Source: Algoriphagus taiwanensis
GTDB lineage: Bacteria > Bacteroidota > Bacteroidia > Cytophagales > Cyclobacteriaceae
Assembly: GCF_036245645.1 (NCBI RefSeq)
Contig: NZ_BTPE01000002.1
Location: forward strand, 310,001 to 374,000
Direction: 5' to 3'
Length of the DNA stretch: 64,000 nt
In this document: positions 8,852 through 16,511 of the stretch, in pieces
How the letters are laid out: every line of letters starts with the position of its first letter
Numbering within the stretch: position 1 is the stretch's first letter
The notes under the pieces: generated by a model
What the model saw: only the letters and a program-made list of their open reading frames with translations
Database searches by the model: none
Told to the model about the DNA's origin: nothing
Made by a program: the position numbers and the translations under genes

Positions 8852-9078
8852 TGCCCATAGGGAGTCCTCTCGGAGTCATTTAAAATTGACTTTAATTTTT
8901 CCTCATCCCAATTTTCACTTTCCCATACTTTATCAGCGGCTGAGATGGCCTTTTTTGAGAAATAGTCCAATAAAAGGGCTTTAATTTCTTTAAGTTCCGA
9001 TTCAGAGAGATTGTGTGAAAACACCTTCAGCAGCTCAAGTTGAAGGTTAGTTAATGGGGTTTTGAGAGCGTTTTCCAT
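8848..9078 (-). CDS. Antitoxin-like partner of PIN toxin (copy 1)
   Basis: A 76-aa, highly charged helical protein ('NLSESELKEIKALLLDYFSKKA', partly, then 'WDEEKLKSILND'). The ATG at 9078 matches the start available in copy 2. An in-frame ATG nine bases upstream exists only in this copy, where the sequence already diverges. It sits upstream of and overlaps the PIN toxin by 4 nt, the usual antitoxin-first order. It differs from copy 2 at one residue (ENALK/ENVLK). No DNA-binding fold is obvious. Confidence 0.75.
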   Translation of the reverse strand: MENALKTPLTNLQLELLKVFSHNLSESELKEIKALLLDYFSKKAISAADKVWESENWDEEKLKSILNDSERTPYGQ

Positions 9079-9080
9079 AG

Positions 9081-9421
9081 TATTCATTCCGAAGGGTGTT
9101 CTAATTTAATGAAAATGTGAAAACGGTTTTCGAAAATTATGCCAAGCCTTAGTTCATAAGGCGAAATGGGTGGTGGGATTGGTTCCGATTTCTATCGTGG
9201 ATCCTTCCCATTGGCCACTTTTATTTCAAAGGTAAATGAAGCAGGCTAAGGATAGGAGAGTATAGAGTTAAGAAGGAGCAATTTTCTTGGCCAGGTGTCG
9301 CTTATTGCCATATCAAGACCTAAAATCCTCCAAGACCTTTGCTGAACTTAAAGATGGAAGGAAGGAGCTACGCTTAGAAGGGAGGGGAGCTTACGGCACA
9401 AGCTTACTTTGTAACCAGAAT
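9081..9421. other. Intergenic stretch between the two duplicated PIN modules
   Basis: No gene is seen here. The left part (9081-9267) is unique sequence. From about 9268 the duplicated block begins again with the repeat module (copy B at 9327-9384). Confidence 0.6.
9327..9384. repeat. Dispersed ~58-bp intergenic repeat, copy B
   Basis: Second copy of the unit at 8348-8405, inside duplicated block 2. It carries several point changes (CTACGCTTAG instead of CTAGGCTTAG), so the non-coding part has diverged faster than the genes. Confidence 0.75.
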
Positions 9422-9829
9422 CTATCCGTGTAAGATTGACTCAAACTGTGAAATGGATTTTATCTGAACTTTTGGAAAATCTATTTCCTTAAGCTCTTCA
9501 AAATGTTTGTCCTCTGTGAGGATGAAGTCAGCATTTGCAGCTATTGCACAGTCTACAAACTTATTGTCGTCTGGATCAGCCGAGATTAAATTAAATCTGA
9601 ATGAAGGAATGGTTTGAACCAAATTTTCTAAGTTTTCCAGTAATCCCAAGATATTTTCTGAAACGGTTGTGCCCATGTGTTTTTGGATTATTTCGGAGTA
9701 TTCGGACAAAATCTCCGTGGAAACTATTAAATCAAACTTTTTTGTAATAATCCCCTGAAAAATCCAGTGGTAGGGAGATCGGCTCGATATACTCACCAAT
9801 AGAACATTTGTGTCAATGACAATCCTCAT
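9422..9829 (-). CDS. PIN-domain toxin, COG1569-type (copy 2)
   Basis: A 135-aa near-identical paralogue of 8444-8851, with all PIN acidic residues kept. Its reading frame is intact and its start overlaps the antitoxin stop (9826-9829), so nothing in the sequence suggests that either copy is dead. Near-identity at the protein level implies a recent duplication or ongoing gene conversion. Confidence 0.85.
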   Translation of the reverse strand: MRIVIDTNVLLVSISSRSPYHWIFQGIITKKFDLIVSTEILSEYSEIIQKHMGTTVSENILGLLENLENLVQTIPSFRFNLISADPDDNKFVDCAIAANADFILTEDKHFEELKEIDFPKVQIKSISQFESILHG

Positions 9830-10056
9830 TGCCCATAGGGAGTCCTCTCGGAGTCATTTAAAATTGACTTTAATTTTTCCTCATCCCAATTTTCACTTTC
9901 CCATACTTTATCAGCGGCTGAGATGGCCTTTTTTGAGAAATAGTCCAATAAAAGGGCTTTAATTTCTTTAAGTTCCGATTCAGAGAGATTGTGTGAAAAT
10001 ACCTTTAGCAGCTCAAGTTGAAGGTTAGTCAATGGGGTTTTGAGGACATTTTCCAT
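9826..10056 (-). CDS. Antitoxin-like partner of PIN toxin (copy 2)
   Basis: A 76-aa paralogue of 8848-9078 that starts at the ATG at 10056 and overlaps the downstream toxin by 4 nt. Because only one residue differs, either antitoxin would be expected to neutralise either toxin. The upstream 218 bp (10057-10274) hold a weak, decayed copy of the dispersed repeat near 10197-10235 ('CACCTAGTTGAACTTCAAAG'). Confidence 0.75.
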   Translation of the reverse strand: MENVLKTPLTNLQLELLKVFSHNLSESELKEIKALLLDYFSKKAISAADKVWESENWDEEKLKSILNDSERTPYGQ

Positions 10057-10274
10057 AGTTATCGACTTGTTAGAACTCCAATTTAATTAAAAACCATAAT
10101 TTTCTGATTTTTGGAAATGGGTAAGTTTGTAGTTTCATCGCATGGTGAATTCGAAAAGATAGTAGCGCGAAGTTACTCCCGTACAATTGTCGGGACTTTA
10201 CCAAGCACCTAGTTGAACTTCAAAGCTTCATAATGGAGTCTAAGCCCATTGTGGGATTTTCCTTTTTATTGGTT

Positions 10275-11150
10275 TTACCCAGGAGGAAGTATTTCAAAGT
10301 CACCCTGATCAAATTGTTTGATGACCTCGAGTGAACCTTTTGTGGGTTTCCATTTTAGGATTCGTTGGGCATAGGACGAATCATATACTCGATCAATCGA
10401 TTTGGGAAACTCCCAGCCTCTTTTATCAAACTCCTTCGCAAGAAGGGGCTGACGCAGCCGAATCACAAGTTCCGGGTTTTCATAGAGCATTTGACTGTCG
10501 GACTTTTCAAACGGGGTCATGCCCGAAATAACGTAAATATCAAAGAAGTTCTCCTTTTTCCGCTGCGCTGCCAATAGGTGTGCTTCTGCCACATCCCGGT
10601 AATCAACTCCCCGATGAAGTCTGTAGACTGCCATCGTATGGACAGGTTCGGGAAAGCACCGGGACATCCGAATCACGCTTACTGCCAGGTCTTTGCTAGC
10701 ATAATCCTTGACAATTTGCTCGGCGGCTAGTTTGGTCTGATGGTAGATGGTTTTTGGTTCTGGTGGTGTTTGTTCGTCTATCCATACCGCCTGTTCTTTA
10801 CCATAGGTGGCGTATCCGTACAATGCGGTAGTGCTGGTAAACACTAGCTGTGAAACACCCGATTCCAATGCTGCTCTAGCTATTTTTTCGGTGGCATAGA
10901 CATTAATTTCATAGAAATCCCTTTCAGAGGCTATCCCTACGTGAGGTGCGTGCAGGGCTGCGGTATGAAAGACCGTGTCCACTCCTTCAAAACTCCTTAA
11001 AAGCTGGTCATAGTCTCTGACATCCACGATCTTCGAAGTGGCAGACGAGGGCGAGATGTCCAGGCCTTCAACACGGAAATTTTGGCAAAGTTTCCAATGC
11101 AAAGCACGTCCAATTCTCCCGCTGCTACCGGTTATTGCAATTTTATCCAT
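10275..11150 (-). CDS. NAD-dependent epimerase/dehydratase (extended SDR)
   Basis: A 291-aa extended short-chain dehydrogenase. The Rossmann motif G8-S-S-G-R-I-G14 follows the first strand, 'HTAALH' is the usual strand-4 motif, the catalytic Ser/Thr are in 'VFTSTTALYG', and Y136-x-x-x-K140 is present. Such enzymes reduce, epimerise or dehydrate nucleotide sugars or related carbonyls. The C-terminal part ('PFEKSDSQMLYENPELVIRL') is not specific enough to name a substrate. It lies between the toxin modules and the DUF1398 gene, with no obvious pathway partner. Confidence 0.85.
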   Translation of the reverse strand: MDKIAITGSSGRIGRALHWKLCQNFRVEGLDISPSSATSKIVDVRDYDQLLRSFEGVDTVFHTAALHAPHVGIASERDFYEINVYATEKIARAALESGVSQLVFTSTTALYGYATYGKEQAVWIDEQTPPEPKTIYHQTKLAAEQIVKDYASKDLAVSVIRMSRCFPEPVHTMAVYRLHRGVDYRDVAEAHLLAAQRKKENFFDIYVISGMTPFEKSDSQMLYENPELVIRLRQPLLAKEFDKRGWEFPKSIDRVYDSSYAQRILKWKPTKGSLEVIKQFDQGDFEILPPG

Positions 11151-11316
11151 GGGTTTTGAAAGGTCTGTTTAGATAAGAGATGGGATTTTCTAAAGTGACC
11201 GGTTTAGGGCTTCGATGAGATTTATTTCAATTTTAAATCTCCTGATCCGAAAATGGAATGTTCGGGTAAAAAAAAGAGGCTTTTTCGGAATGGCTTCCGT
11301 CTGAGATGGGTAGCTT

Positions 11317-11709
11317 TTATAAGGTAGGGATCATTTCCACCAGTATTTCATTTCCAGATTGATCGAAATAGGTGCAGGTCATTTGGTCCAGGTCAACTAT
11401 CCATTTTTCAATGCCGGTTTCAGCACAATGGTTACAAAACGTGAAGTAGTCCGTTTCCCCTTTTTGGTGGATTTTTAAATAGTGAATGAACTGGTCTTTG
11501 TTGCTCGTATCAGCTAGGGACAAATCTTCATATTTCGGTTGGGATTTGATTACAAAGCCATTCGTTCCGAAATACTTGGTGTGACTGTCTTTAACCCAAG
11601 TTTCAAATGCCAGAACTCCAATTTCCTTGATTTCCTGAATGTATTTCGGGAAATCTGCCCCGGATTTCACTTTGCTATGGGCCGATTCGATTTGCTCTAG
11701 TGTAAACAT
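11317..11709 (-). CDS. DUF1398 family protein
   Basis: A 130-aa soluble protein beginning 'MFTLEQIESAHSKVKSGADF', which is the characteristic opening of DUF1398 (YbcV-like) proteins. It also has the expected 'YIQEIKEIGV', 'T.Yfg..GF' and 'FCNHCAETGIEKWIVDL' parts. The family often appears in environmental bacteria with no known function; a role as a phage envelope-like protein has been suggested by old annotation only. The gene is complete and stands alone. Confidence 0.8.
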   Translation of the reverse strand: MFTLEQIESAHSKVKSGADFPKYIQEIKEIGVLAFETWVKDSHTKYFGTNGFVIKSQPKYEDLSLADTSNKDQFIHYLKIHQKGETDYFTFCNHCAETGIEKWIVDLDQMTCTYFDQSGNEILVEMIPTL

Positions 11710-11803
11710 GTTCCCTTGAATTGATTTTATTATTACCAGTTTTATTCTTTCTCAATATAATGATCTTTGCAGCTAACTGAAGAGCTGATTGAAATTACAA
11801 ATT

Positions 11804-11863
11804 CCACCCAGACCTTTGTTGAACTTCAAAGATGGGAAGAGGAAACTACGCCGAGGAGGGGGA
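11804..11863. repeat. Dispersed intergenic repeat, copy C
   Basis: 60-bp unit beginning 'CCACCCAGACCTTTG' and containing 'TTGAACTTCAAAGATGG', then 'GGAAACTACGCC'. It directly abuts copy D. Confidence 0.8.
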
Positions 11864-11920
11864 CCACCCAGCCCTTTGCTGAACTTCAAAGAAGGAAAGA
11901 GGAAACTACGCTTAGATAGG
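11864..11920. repeat. Dispersed intergenic repeat, copy D
   Basis: 57-bp tandem neighbour of copy C beginning 'CCACCCAGCCCTTTGCTGAA' and ending 'AACTACGCTTAGATAGG'. The pair C/D is head to tail. Confidence 0.8.
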
Positions 11921-11951
11921 AATAGCTTATTGCCATAACAAGACCTAAAAT

Positions 11952-12010
11952 CCGCCAAGGCATTTGCTGAACTTTAAAGATGGAAGGAAGGAACTAGGCT
12001 TAGATGGGAG
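11952..12010. repeat. Dispersed intergenic repeat, copy E
   Basis: 59-bp unit with the upstream text 'CTTATTGCCATAACAAGACC' also seen before copies A and B. It therefore shares a longer module of about 95 bp (from about 11924) with 8320-8405 and 9298-9384. Confidence 0.8.
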
Positions 12011-12071
12011 AATACTACGCTTAGCCCTAAATTAAACTTCAGGGGTGCAGAGACTAAGCCGAGCAGGGAAA

Positions 12072-12557
12072 CTAGGAAATTGTTCCTATCCAAACCCCTG
12101 CAATTAAAGTCAAAACACTAAATGCCCATTTCTTAGTTTCATCGTCATATTTTTTTGATAATATTACAAATAAAGCAGCAATACAGAAGATTCCAGAAAA
12201 AATAACTTTTATCCAAAATTTTTGTGTGATGAAATGTTGATCAATGTTAGGAGTTATGTGATTAGAAGTTATTTTTTCTTTATACATAGCAAATTCCTGC
12301 TCAATATTGCTAAACATATAATTAGTGTCAATGATAATTATAGTATCCCTTATTTGTTTATTCGCAAAGTCTAAATATTTTATTTCTTCTTCAATTTTAT
12401 TTTCTATTTCATTTAGAATATGACTAACTGTGTCTTCCCTAACCAAATAACTTGATTCAATGTAATTATTTTTCCCTAAGGGTAGTGTTAGGTTTAAAAT
12501 TATAAATGTGAATATAACAAGGGTTATTATTATGCTTAGTATTTTTATATTTTTCAT
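12072..12557 (-). CDS. Small membrane protein of unknown function in AT-rich island
   Basis: A 161-aa protein with no recognised family. Three membrane segments are predicted: residues about 5-25, 113-133 and 143-160. The first and second are separated by an extended charged helical region (about 40-110, rich in Glu/Ile/Lys) that could form a coiled coil outside the membrane. Codons are strongly A/T-ending, unlike the neighbouring chromosomal genes. It is downstream of the NTPase gene in the same direction (242-bp gap, also very AT-rich), so the two may have arrived together. It could be the membrane effector of an NTPase-sensor pair, but this is inference from arrangement only. Confidence 0.6.
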   Translation of the reverse strand: MKNIKILSIIITLVIFTFIILNLTLPLGKNNYIESSYLVREDTVSHILNEIENKIEEEIKYLDFANKQIRDTIIIIDTNYMFSNIEQEFAMYKEKITSNHITPNIDQHFITQKFWIKVIFSGIFCIAALFVILSKKYDDETKKWAFSVLTLIAGVWIGTIS

Positions 12558-12799
12558 TGTTTTGTTGTTAACTTTAATAGATTGAATATTAATTTTTATG
12601 TATTATTTAAAAAGTAAGCTAATTGATTTATATTATTTATTTAGATTTTTTTGTTCTTTCAATGTTTTAATGACTTAATCAAATCAAGGGGTTATTGAGC
12701 TTAGTGCCTCCGCTTGGAAGGGAATTGTAAATTTCACCCAACACCTATTTGAACCTAATGGATAAGTGATAGAAACTTAGCCTAGAGGGGAATGGAATT
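12558..12799. other. AT-rich spacer between NTPase and membrane-protein genes
   Basis: A 242-bp spacer holding no gene. A decayed copy of the dispersed repeat ('TTCACCCAACACCTATTTGAAC' region, about 12734-12790) abuts the NTPase stop. The left part is almost pure A/T and could contain the promoter of the membrane-protein gene. Confidence 0.5.
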
Positions 12800-14119
12800 T
12801 CAAATTCCCCCAGTCCAGTTATCCTTTGCAGTGCTTGGGTTCATCCCTATTTTCGATAGTAATTCTTCTTTAGAGTGTGTCTGTAGATATACTATAAAAT
12901 TTACATCTACAACAGACAATTCACTGTTGGAGTAGTCGAGAATTAAAGGTTGAAGTTTATGTTTGAATTGAACATTTTGAACTCTTTCAAGTGCTTGATT
13001 AACATTGTTTTGTTGTAAAGTTGATGCTCTAGGATGCTCAGATTTTATTCTGTGAAAAATTGTATTTTGTGAAATCCCATTTCTTAATTCATCAGAACTT
13101 GCATTTACAACAGTCCACATTATCCACTTATACATTTCTAGTTCTGTACTAGAAAGTCCTTCTGAAAATTTTGATAAGAATATACTGTATCTACCTGCCT
13201 GATCATCTGCGATTTCTTTTGCTAGTTCCCTAACTTGTTCTACCGTTCCAATTGTTTTTGATTGATCTTGAGTTTGCCAAATTTCATATTGTTCACAAAG
13301 CCTGTAACATAATTCTTGCAAGAGGCCAACATTATCCTGAGAAATTTTAATTATTTCATTTTCGACATCTTCTGAAAAATCTATATTTAGTAAAGGTTTT
13401 CCATTATTTATAACCATTTGAAGATATTCGTCAGGCCATTTATCTACATTTATGTTTGTCAATCTTCCATTTAAATCTCCGTTATATAATAGAAGTCTAT
13501 TTGTTTCAAGCCAAACTCCGATAATAATAAAAACAAATTTTGATGTTTCGTGGATTACTTTCAAGTCAAATGCAAACTGTTTCTGTACATCTTCGTCTAG
13601 ATAATGAAAATCTTCGATTACAATAAATTTATTGAATCCACTTTCCTCTAGAACTCTTACAAGATCATTAGGGTCATCAGGGTCTATTTCAAGTTTCTTA
13701 TAAAATATTGATGTTTCCCTTTCTTTTGTGCCTTCATATTCAGTTTCTCCTTTAGCTTTTGTGAGTAATGGAATTCCCCCTTCTGCTGAAATGTTGACAG
13801 TAATTTTATTAGTGCCTGAAGTTGTAATTGATTTTGAAACTTCGTACTGATAATTAGCATTTTTAAGAATCAACTCATATAATTTTGATCTAGATGTGTC
13901 TCTTGTGCATTGTACTAGTACATATTCTTCCTCAGTTAAATGATTTTTTCTTAAACATGTTTTACCTTGCTTGGACCCTCCATGAAGCACAATGTGCTTA
14001 TCTCTTGTAATGTCATTTACAAATCTGTCATCGACCTTAGGTCTTGTTTGATAAGTTAAAGGAACTTCTCTTGAATTACCGTATACATCAGTTAATTTAT
14101 TGATTTTTTCTGCTTTCAT
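12800..14119 (-). CDS. P-loop NTPase (AAA/STAND-like), AT-rich island gene
   Basis: A 439-aa protein. Walker A is G47-G-S-K-Q-G-K-T54, and Walker B is the hydrophobic strand 'FIVIEDFHYL' (165-174) with E169/D170. A 'GVWLETNRLLLYNGDLNGR' region looks like sensor 1 and its following loop. The C-terminal 200 residues are helical, as in the winged-helix or helical domain of STAND/AAA ATPases. No nuclease, TIR, HTH or transmembrane domain is seen, so any effector must be another protein. Base composition is visibly more AT-rich than in glgB, whose stop lies 35 bp upstream. ATPases of this solitary type occur in variable genome islands; a defence role is a guess. Confidence 0.72.
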   Translation of the reverse strand: MKAEKINKLTDVYGNSREVPLTYQTRPKVDDRFVNDITRDKHIVLHGGSKQGKTCLRKNHLTEEEYVLVQCTRDTSRSKLYELILKNANYQYEVSKSITTSGTNKITVNISAEGGIPLLTKAKGETEYEGTKERETSIFYKKLEIDPDDPNDLVRVLEESGFNKFIVIEDFHYLDEDVQKQFAFDLKVIHETSKFVFIIIGVWLETNRLLLYNGDLNGRLTNINVDKWPDEYLQMVINNGKPLLNIDFSEDVENEIIKISQDNVGLLQELCYRLCEQYEIWQTQDQSKTIGTVEQVRELAKEIADDQAGRYSIFLSKFSEGLSSTELEMYKWIMWTVVNASSDELRNGISQNTIFHRIKSEHPRASTLQQNNVNQALERVQNVQFKHKLQPLILDYSNSELSVVDVNFIVYLQTHSKEELLSKIGMNPSTAKDNWTGGI

Positions 14120-14154
14120 GAGTATTTGAGTAAATATTGTTTATTCGTTAATTT

Positions 14155-16167
14155 TTATTTCTTCCTCTCCATCACCATCACCACCCGATTTGGAATATAC
14201 AGATGCACTTGCTGATCCTTGTCGGTAGGGTAGGTAATGGATGTGTCCAGTCGCGCGAAGCCTCCGAATTCTTTTTCATCCGAGTCGAGCAGAATCCGAT
14301 AGGTTCCTTTCTTGGGAACCCGAATCGGAAATCCGAAATAAGACTCTGTAGGATGGAAGGAAAACACAAAAATCAAATCGCCCCGCTCGTAGGCCAGGAT
14401 CTTTTTGTCCGGTTCGAGGAAGAGTTGGGTAGCCAGTCCGGCTTTTAGGAGTTGGTGGTCTTTGACCAGTTGTATCATCGCCTTGTCCCAAGCATCGAGT
14501 TGCCGATAGCGTAGGTGAGGGGTGTCTACCAGAGACCATTGGCGACGGGCATATTGATAGCTCCAGTCATTACCCAGTCTGGGGAAGTCGACCCACTCCG
14601 GATGCCCAAATTCATTTCCGATAAAGTTGAGGTAGCCTTCTCCTCCCAGAGAGATGGTAATCATCCGGATCAGCTTGTGCAGGGCGATGCCCCGGTCCAC
14701 CACCAGATTCTGCTCCAGTACAGACATGGAGAAATACATCTCTTTGTCCATCAGCCAGAAGGCCAGACTTTTGTCTCCGACCAGCGCCTGATCGTGGCTT
14801 TCGGCATAGGCGATGGACTTTTCCCGGAGGGGTCTGTTGGTCAGTTCGTGCCAAAGCTCAAAAAGATCCCACTGCTCGTCCAGCTTGTGCTTGAGGGTTT
14901 TGATCCAGAAATCAGGAATCCCCATGGCCAGACGAAAATCAAAGCCAATACCTCCATCGGCCACTTTTCTGGAAAGTCCCGGCATCCCGCTGACTTCCTC
15001 CGCGATGGAGATGGCATGGGGTTTAAGCCCATGAATCAGCGTATTGGCGAGCTGGAAATAAAGCAAAGCGTCTTCGTCCACGCCGGCATCGAAGTATTTC
15101 TCTGCCGAGTCAAAGGAAGTATGTCCATGATGATGATACAGCATAGAAGTGGCTCCATCAAACCGGAATCCGTCAAAGTGAAACTCCTCGATCCAGTATC
15201 GGATATTCGAAAGGAGGAACTGCTGTACTTCCCACTTGCCATAGTCGAAAAGCTTGGAGTCCCAGCCCTCGTGGTAGCCTCTTTCCCCGGGATGGAAATA
15301 TTGCGCATCCGAGCCGTCAAATTCATTCAGGCCTTCATTCACATTCTTGACCGCGTGGGAGTGGACGATGTCCATGATCACAGCGATTCCCATTTCGTGG
15401 GCGGTATTGATCAGGGATTTTAGTTCTTCTGGCGTGCCAAAACGGGAGGAAGCCGCAAAGAAGTTGGACACATGGTAGCCGAAGGAGCCATAATAAGGAT
15501 GCTCCATCACGGCCATCATTTGGATGGCATTGTAGCCTCCGGCTTTGATCCGGGGAAGAATGTTTTCTTCAAATTCTTTGTAAGTGCCAACCCCCAATTT
15601 CTCCTGAGCCATTCCCACATGGCATTCGTAGATCAGAGGCATGGCTGCAATGGACTTTAGATTAAAATCCTGATCAGTCCAGGTGAATTTTTCTTCGGGA
15701 AACCAAAGTTGCCCGGCAAAGTCGTGGGTCGTTTCATCCTGCACTACGCGGGTGATGTAGGCCGGAATGCGGTCCAAGTCGGAATCATTGGCTCCGATGA
15801 CTCGAACTTTGATTTTGCTGCCATGAGTAAAGGTGTGCTGGTATTGATCAAAAGGCAGGAAAATCTCCCAATCGCCTCGATGGTTTCGGCGCATAGGATG
15901 AGAATTCCGATCCCACCAGTTGAAGTCCCCCATAAGAAATAGGGCCTTGGCGGCAGGGGCCCATTCCCGATAAATCCAGCCTTTTCTCAGCTTGTCGTAG
16001 TGGATACCATAATACTCATGCATCCGGGCGAATTCCAAGATGCTTCCTGAGAAATCGTTTATGGCTTGAATTGCGGACTGAAACCGTTGGTAGCGCTGCT
16101 CAATGATGGAAGCATAGGGCTCCAGCCAGGATTCGTCGGTAAGGATTTGCAGTGGTTGTTGGCTCAC
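14155..16167 (-). CDS. glgB: 1,4-alpha-glucan branching enzyme, GH13_8-like (eukaryote-type)
   Basis: A 670-aa enzyme that makes alpha-1,6 branches in glycogen. An N-terminal CBM48-like domain ('GWIYREWAPAAKALFLMGDF', partly) precedes the GH13 barrel. The catalytic residues fit D337 ('FRFDGATSM'), E390 ('IAEEVSG') and D459 ('ESHDQALVG'). The strings 'DIVHSHAVKN' and 'GDKSLAFWLMD' are those of subfamily GH13_8, shared with eukaryotic branching enzymes, rather than the longer bacterial GH13_9 type. The start is a GTG at 16167: no ATG occurs before residue 49, which is inside the conserved domain. No other glycogen gene is adjacent. Confidence 0.93.
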   Translation of the reverse strand: MSQQPLQILTDESWLEPYASIIEQRYQRFQSAIQAINDFSGSILEFARMHEYYGIHYDKLRKGWIYREWAPAAKALFLMGDFNWWDRNSHPMRRNHRGDWEIFLPFDQYQHTFTHGSKIKVRVIGANDSDLDRIPAYITRVVQDETTHDFAGQLWFPEEKFTWTDQDFNLKSIAAMPLIYECHVGMAQEKLGVGTYKEFEENILPRIKAGGYNAIQMMAVMEHPYYGSFGYHVSNFFAASSRFGTPEELKSLINTAHEMGIAVIMDIVHSHAVKNVNEGLNEFDGSDAQYFHPGERGYHEGWDSKLFDYGKWEVQQFLLSNIRYWIEEFHFDGFRFDGATSMLYHHHGHTSFDSAEKYFDAGVDEDALLYFQLANTLIHGLKPHAISIAEEVSGMPGLSRKVADGGIGFDFRLAMGIPDFWIKTLKHKLDEQWDLFELWHELTNRPLREKSIAYAESHDQALVGDKSLAFWLMDKEMYFSMSVLEQNLVVDRGIALHKLIRMITISLGGEGYLNFIGNEFGHPEWVDFPRLGNDWSYQYARRQWSLVDTPHLRYRQLDAWDKAMIQLVKDHQLLKAGLATQLFLEPDKKILAYERGDLIFVFSFHPTESYFGFPIRVPKKGTYRILLDSDEKEFGGFARLDTSITYPTDKDQQVHLYIPNRVVMVMERKK

Positions 16168-16283
16168 AAAAAGTAGGTTTTGAACTGGATGAAATTAGGG
16201 AATTTTGTCAGGATTGGAGGCTGTGATTTAAAAAGTTGATATCAAAAGATTGATTTTCTCGTAACTTGATAAAAAAAACAGTC

Positions 16284-16511
16284 ATGCGTACATCTGAAAT
16301 TAAACAAGAATTACATTCCTTGATTGAGAATTCGGATTCCGAATTGCTTGAGGTGATATATTCTATTTTAAGAAAAAATGATAATAAACTAATCCTCAGT
16401 GAAGCTCAGGTTGCTGAACTTGAAAGAAGGTATGAGGCTCATTTAAAAAATCCATCCGAAGGATCTGGTTGGGAAGAAGTAAAAACTCGAATTTCTAGAA
16501 AATCTAAATGA
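16284..16511 (+). CDS. Addiction-module antitoxin (PF09720-like)
   Basis: A 75-aa protein starting at ATG 16284; a TTG 18 nt upstream is less likely. The C-terminal half carries 'LSEAQVAELERRYEAHLKNP', then 'GSGWEEVKTRI', the typical pattern of the addiction-module component family TIGR02574/PF09720 ('L...q..eLdrRl..y..nP..g..WeevkarI'). It overlaps the ParE-type toxin gene by 4 nt (ATGA at 16508-16511), the antitoxin-first order. It is divergent from glgB. Confidence 0.85.
   Translation: MRTSEIKQELHSLIENSDSELLEVIYSILRKNDNKLILSEAQVAELERRYEAHLKNPSEGSGWEEVKTRISRKSK

Larger units (their letters stand above)
8290..9080. repeat. Direct repeat copy 1 carrying a PIN toxin/antitoxin pair
   Basis: This block recurs at 9268-10058, shifted by 978 bp. 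It begins near 'AAGGAGCAATTTTCTTGGCC' and ends at the antitoxin start codon, and it holds a short non-coding repeat module plus both genes. The coding parts are almost identical, while the non-coding edges have diverged more. This is a tandem segmental duplication. Confidence 0.85.
9268..10058. repeat. Direct repeat copy 2 carrying a PIN toxin/antitoxin pair
   Basis: Second copy of the block at 8290-9080. Homology stops at the antitoxin start codon, beyond which the flanks (9079 onward and 10057 onward) are largely different, though both drift through similar 'TCTAATTTAAT'/'TCCAATTTAAT' text. Confidence 0.85.
11710..12071. other. Gene-free repeat cluster
   Basis: A 362-bp stretch almost filled by three dispersed-repeat copies (11804-11863, 11864-11920, 11952-12010). 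An open frame on the minus strand (11773-11958) only mirrors the repeat periodicity and is not a gene. Right of the last copy, 'CTACGCTTAG' and 'ACTAAGCCGAGC' recur around 12014-12064. Confidence 0.65.

Noticed and set aside
11773..11958. 61-codon minus-strand frame with a repeated RRSFLFPSLKF-like motif
   Set aside because: It only translates two tandem copies of the non-coding repeat and has no independent support.
14515..15423. 302-codon plus-strand frame inside glgB
   Set aside because: Antisense shadow of a well-conserved enzyme gene; no domain or start context.
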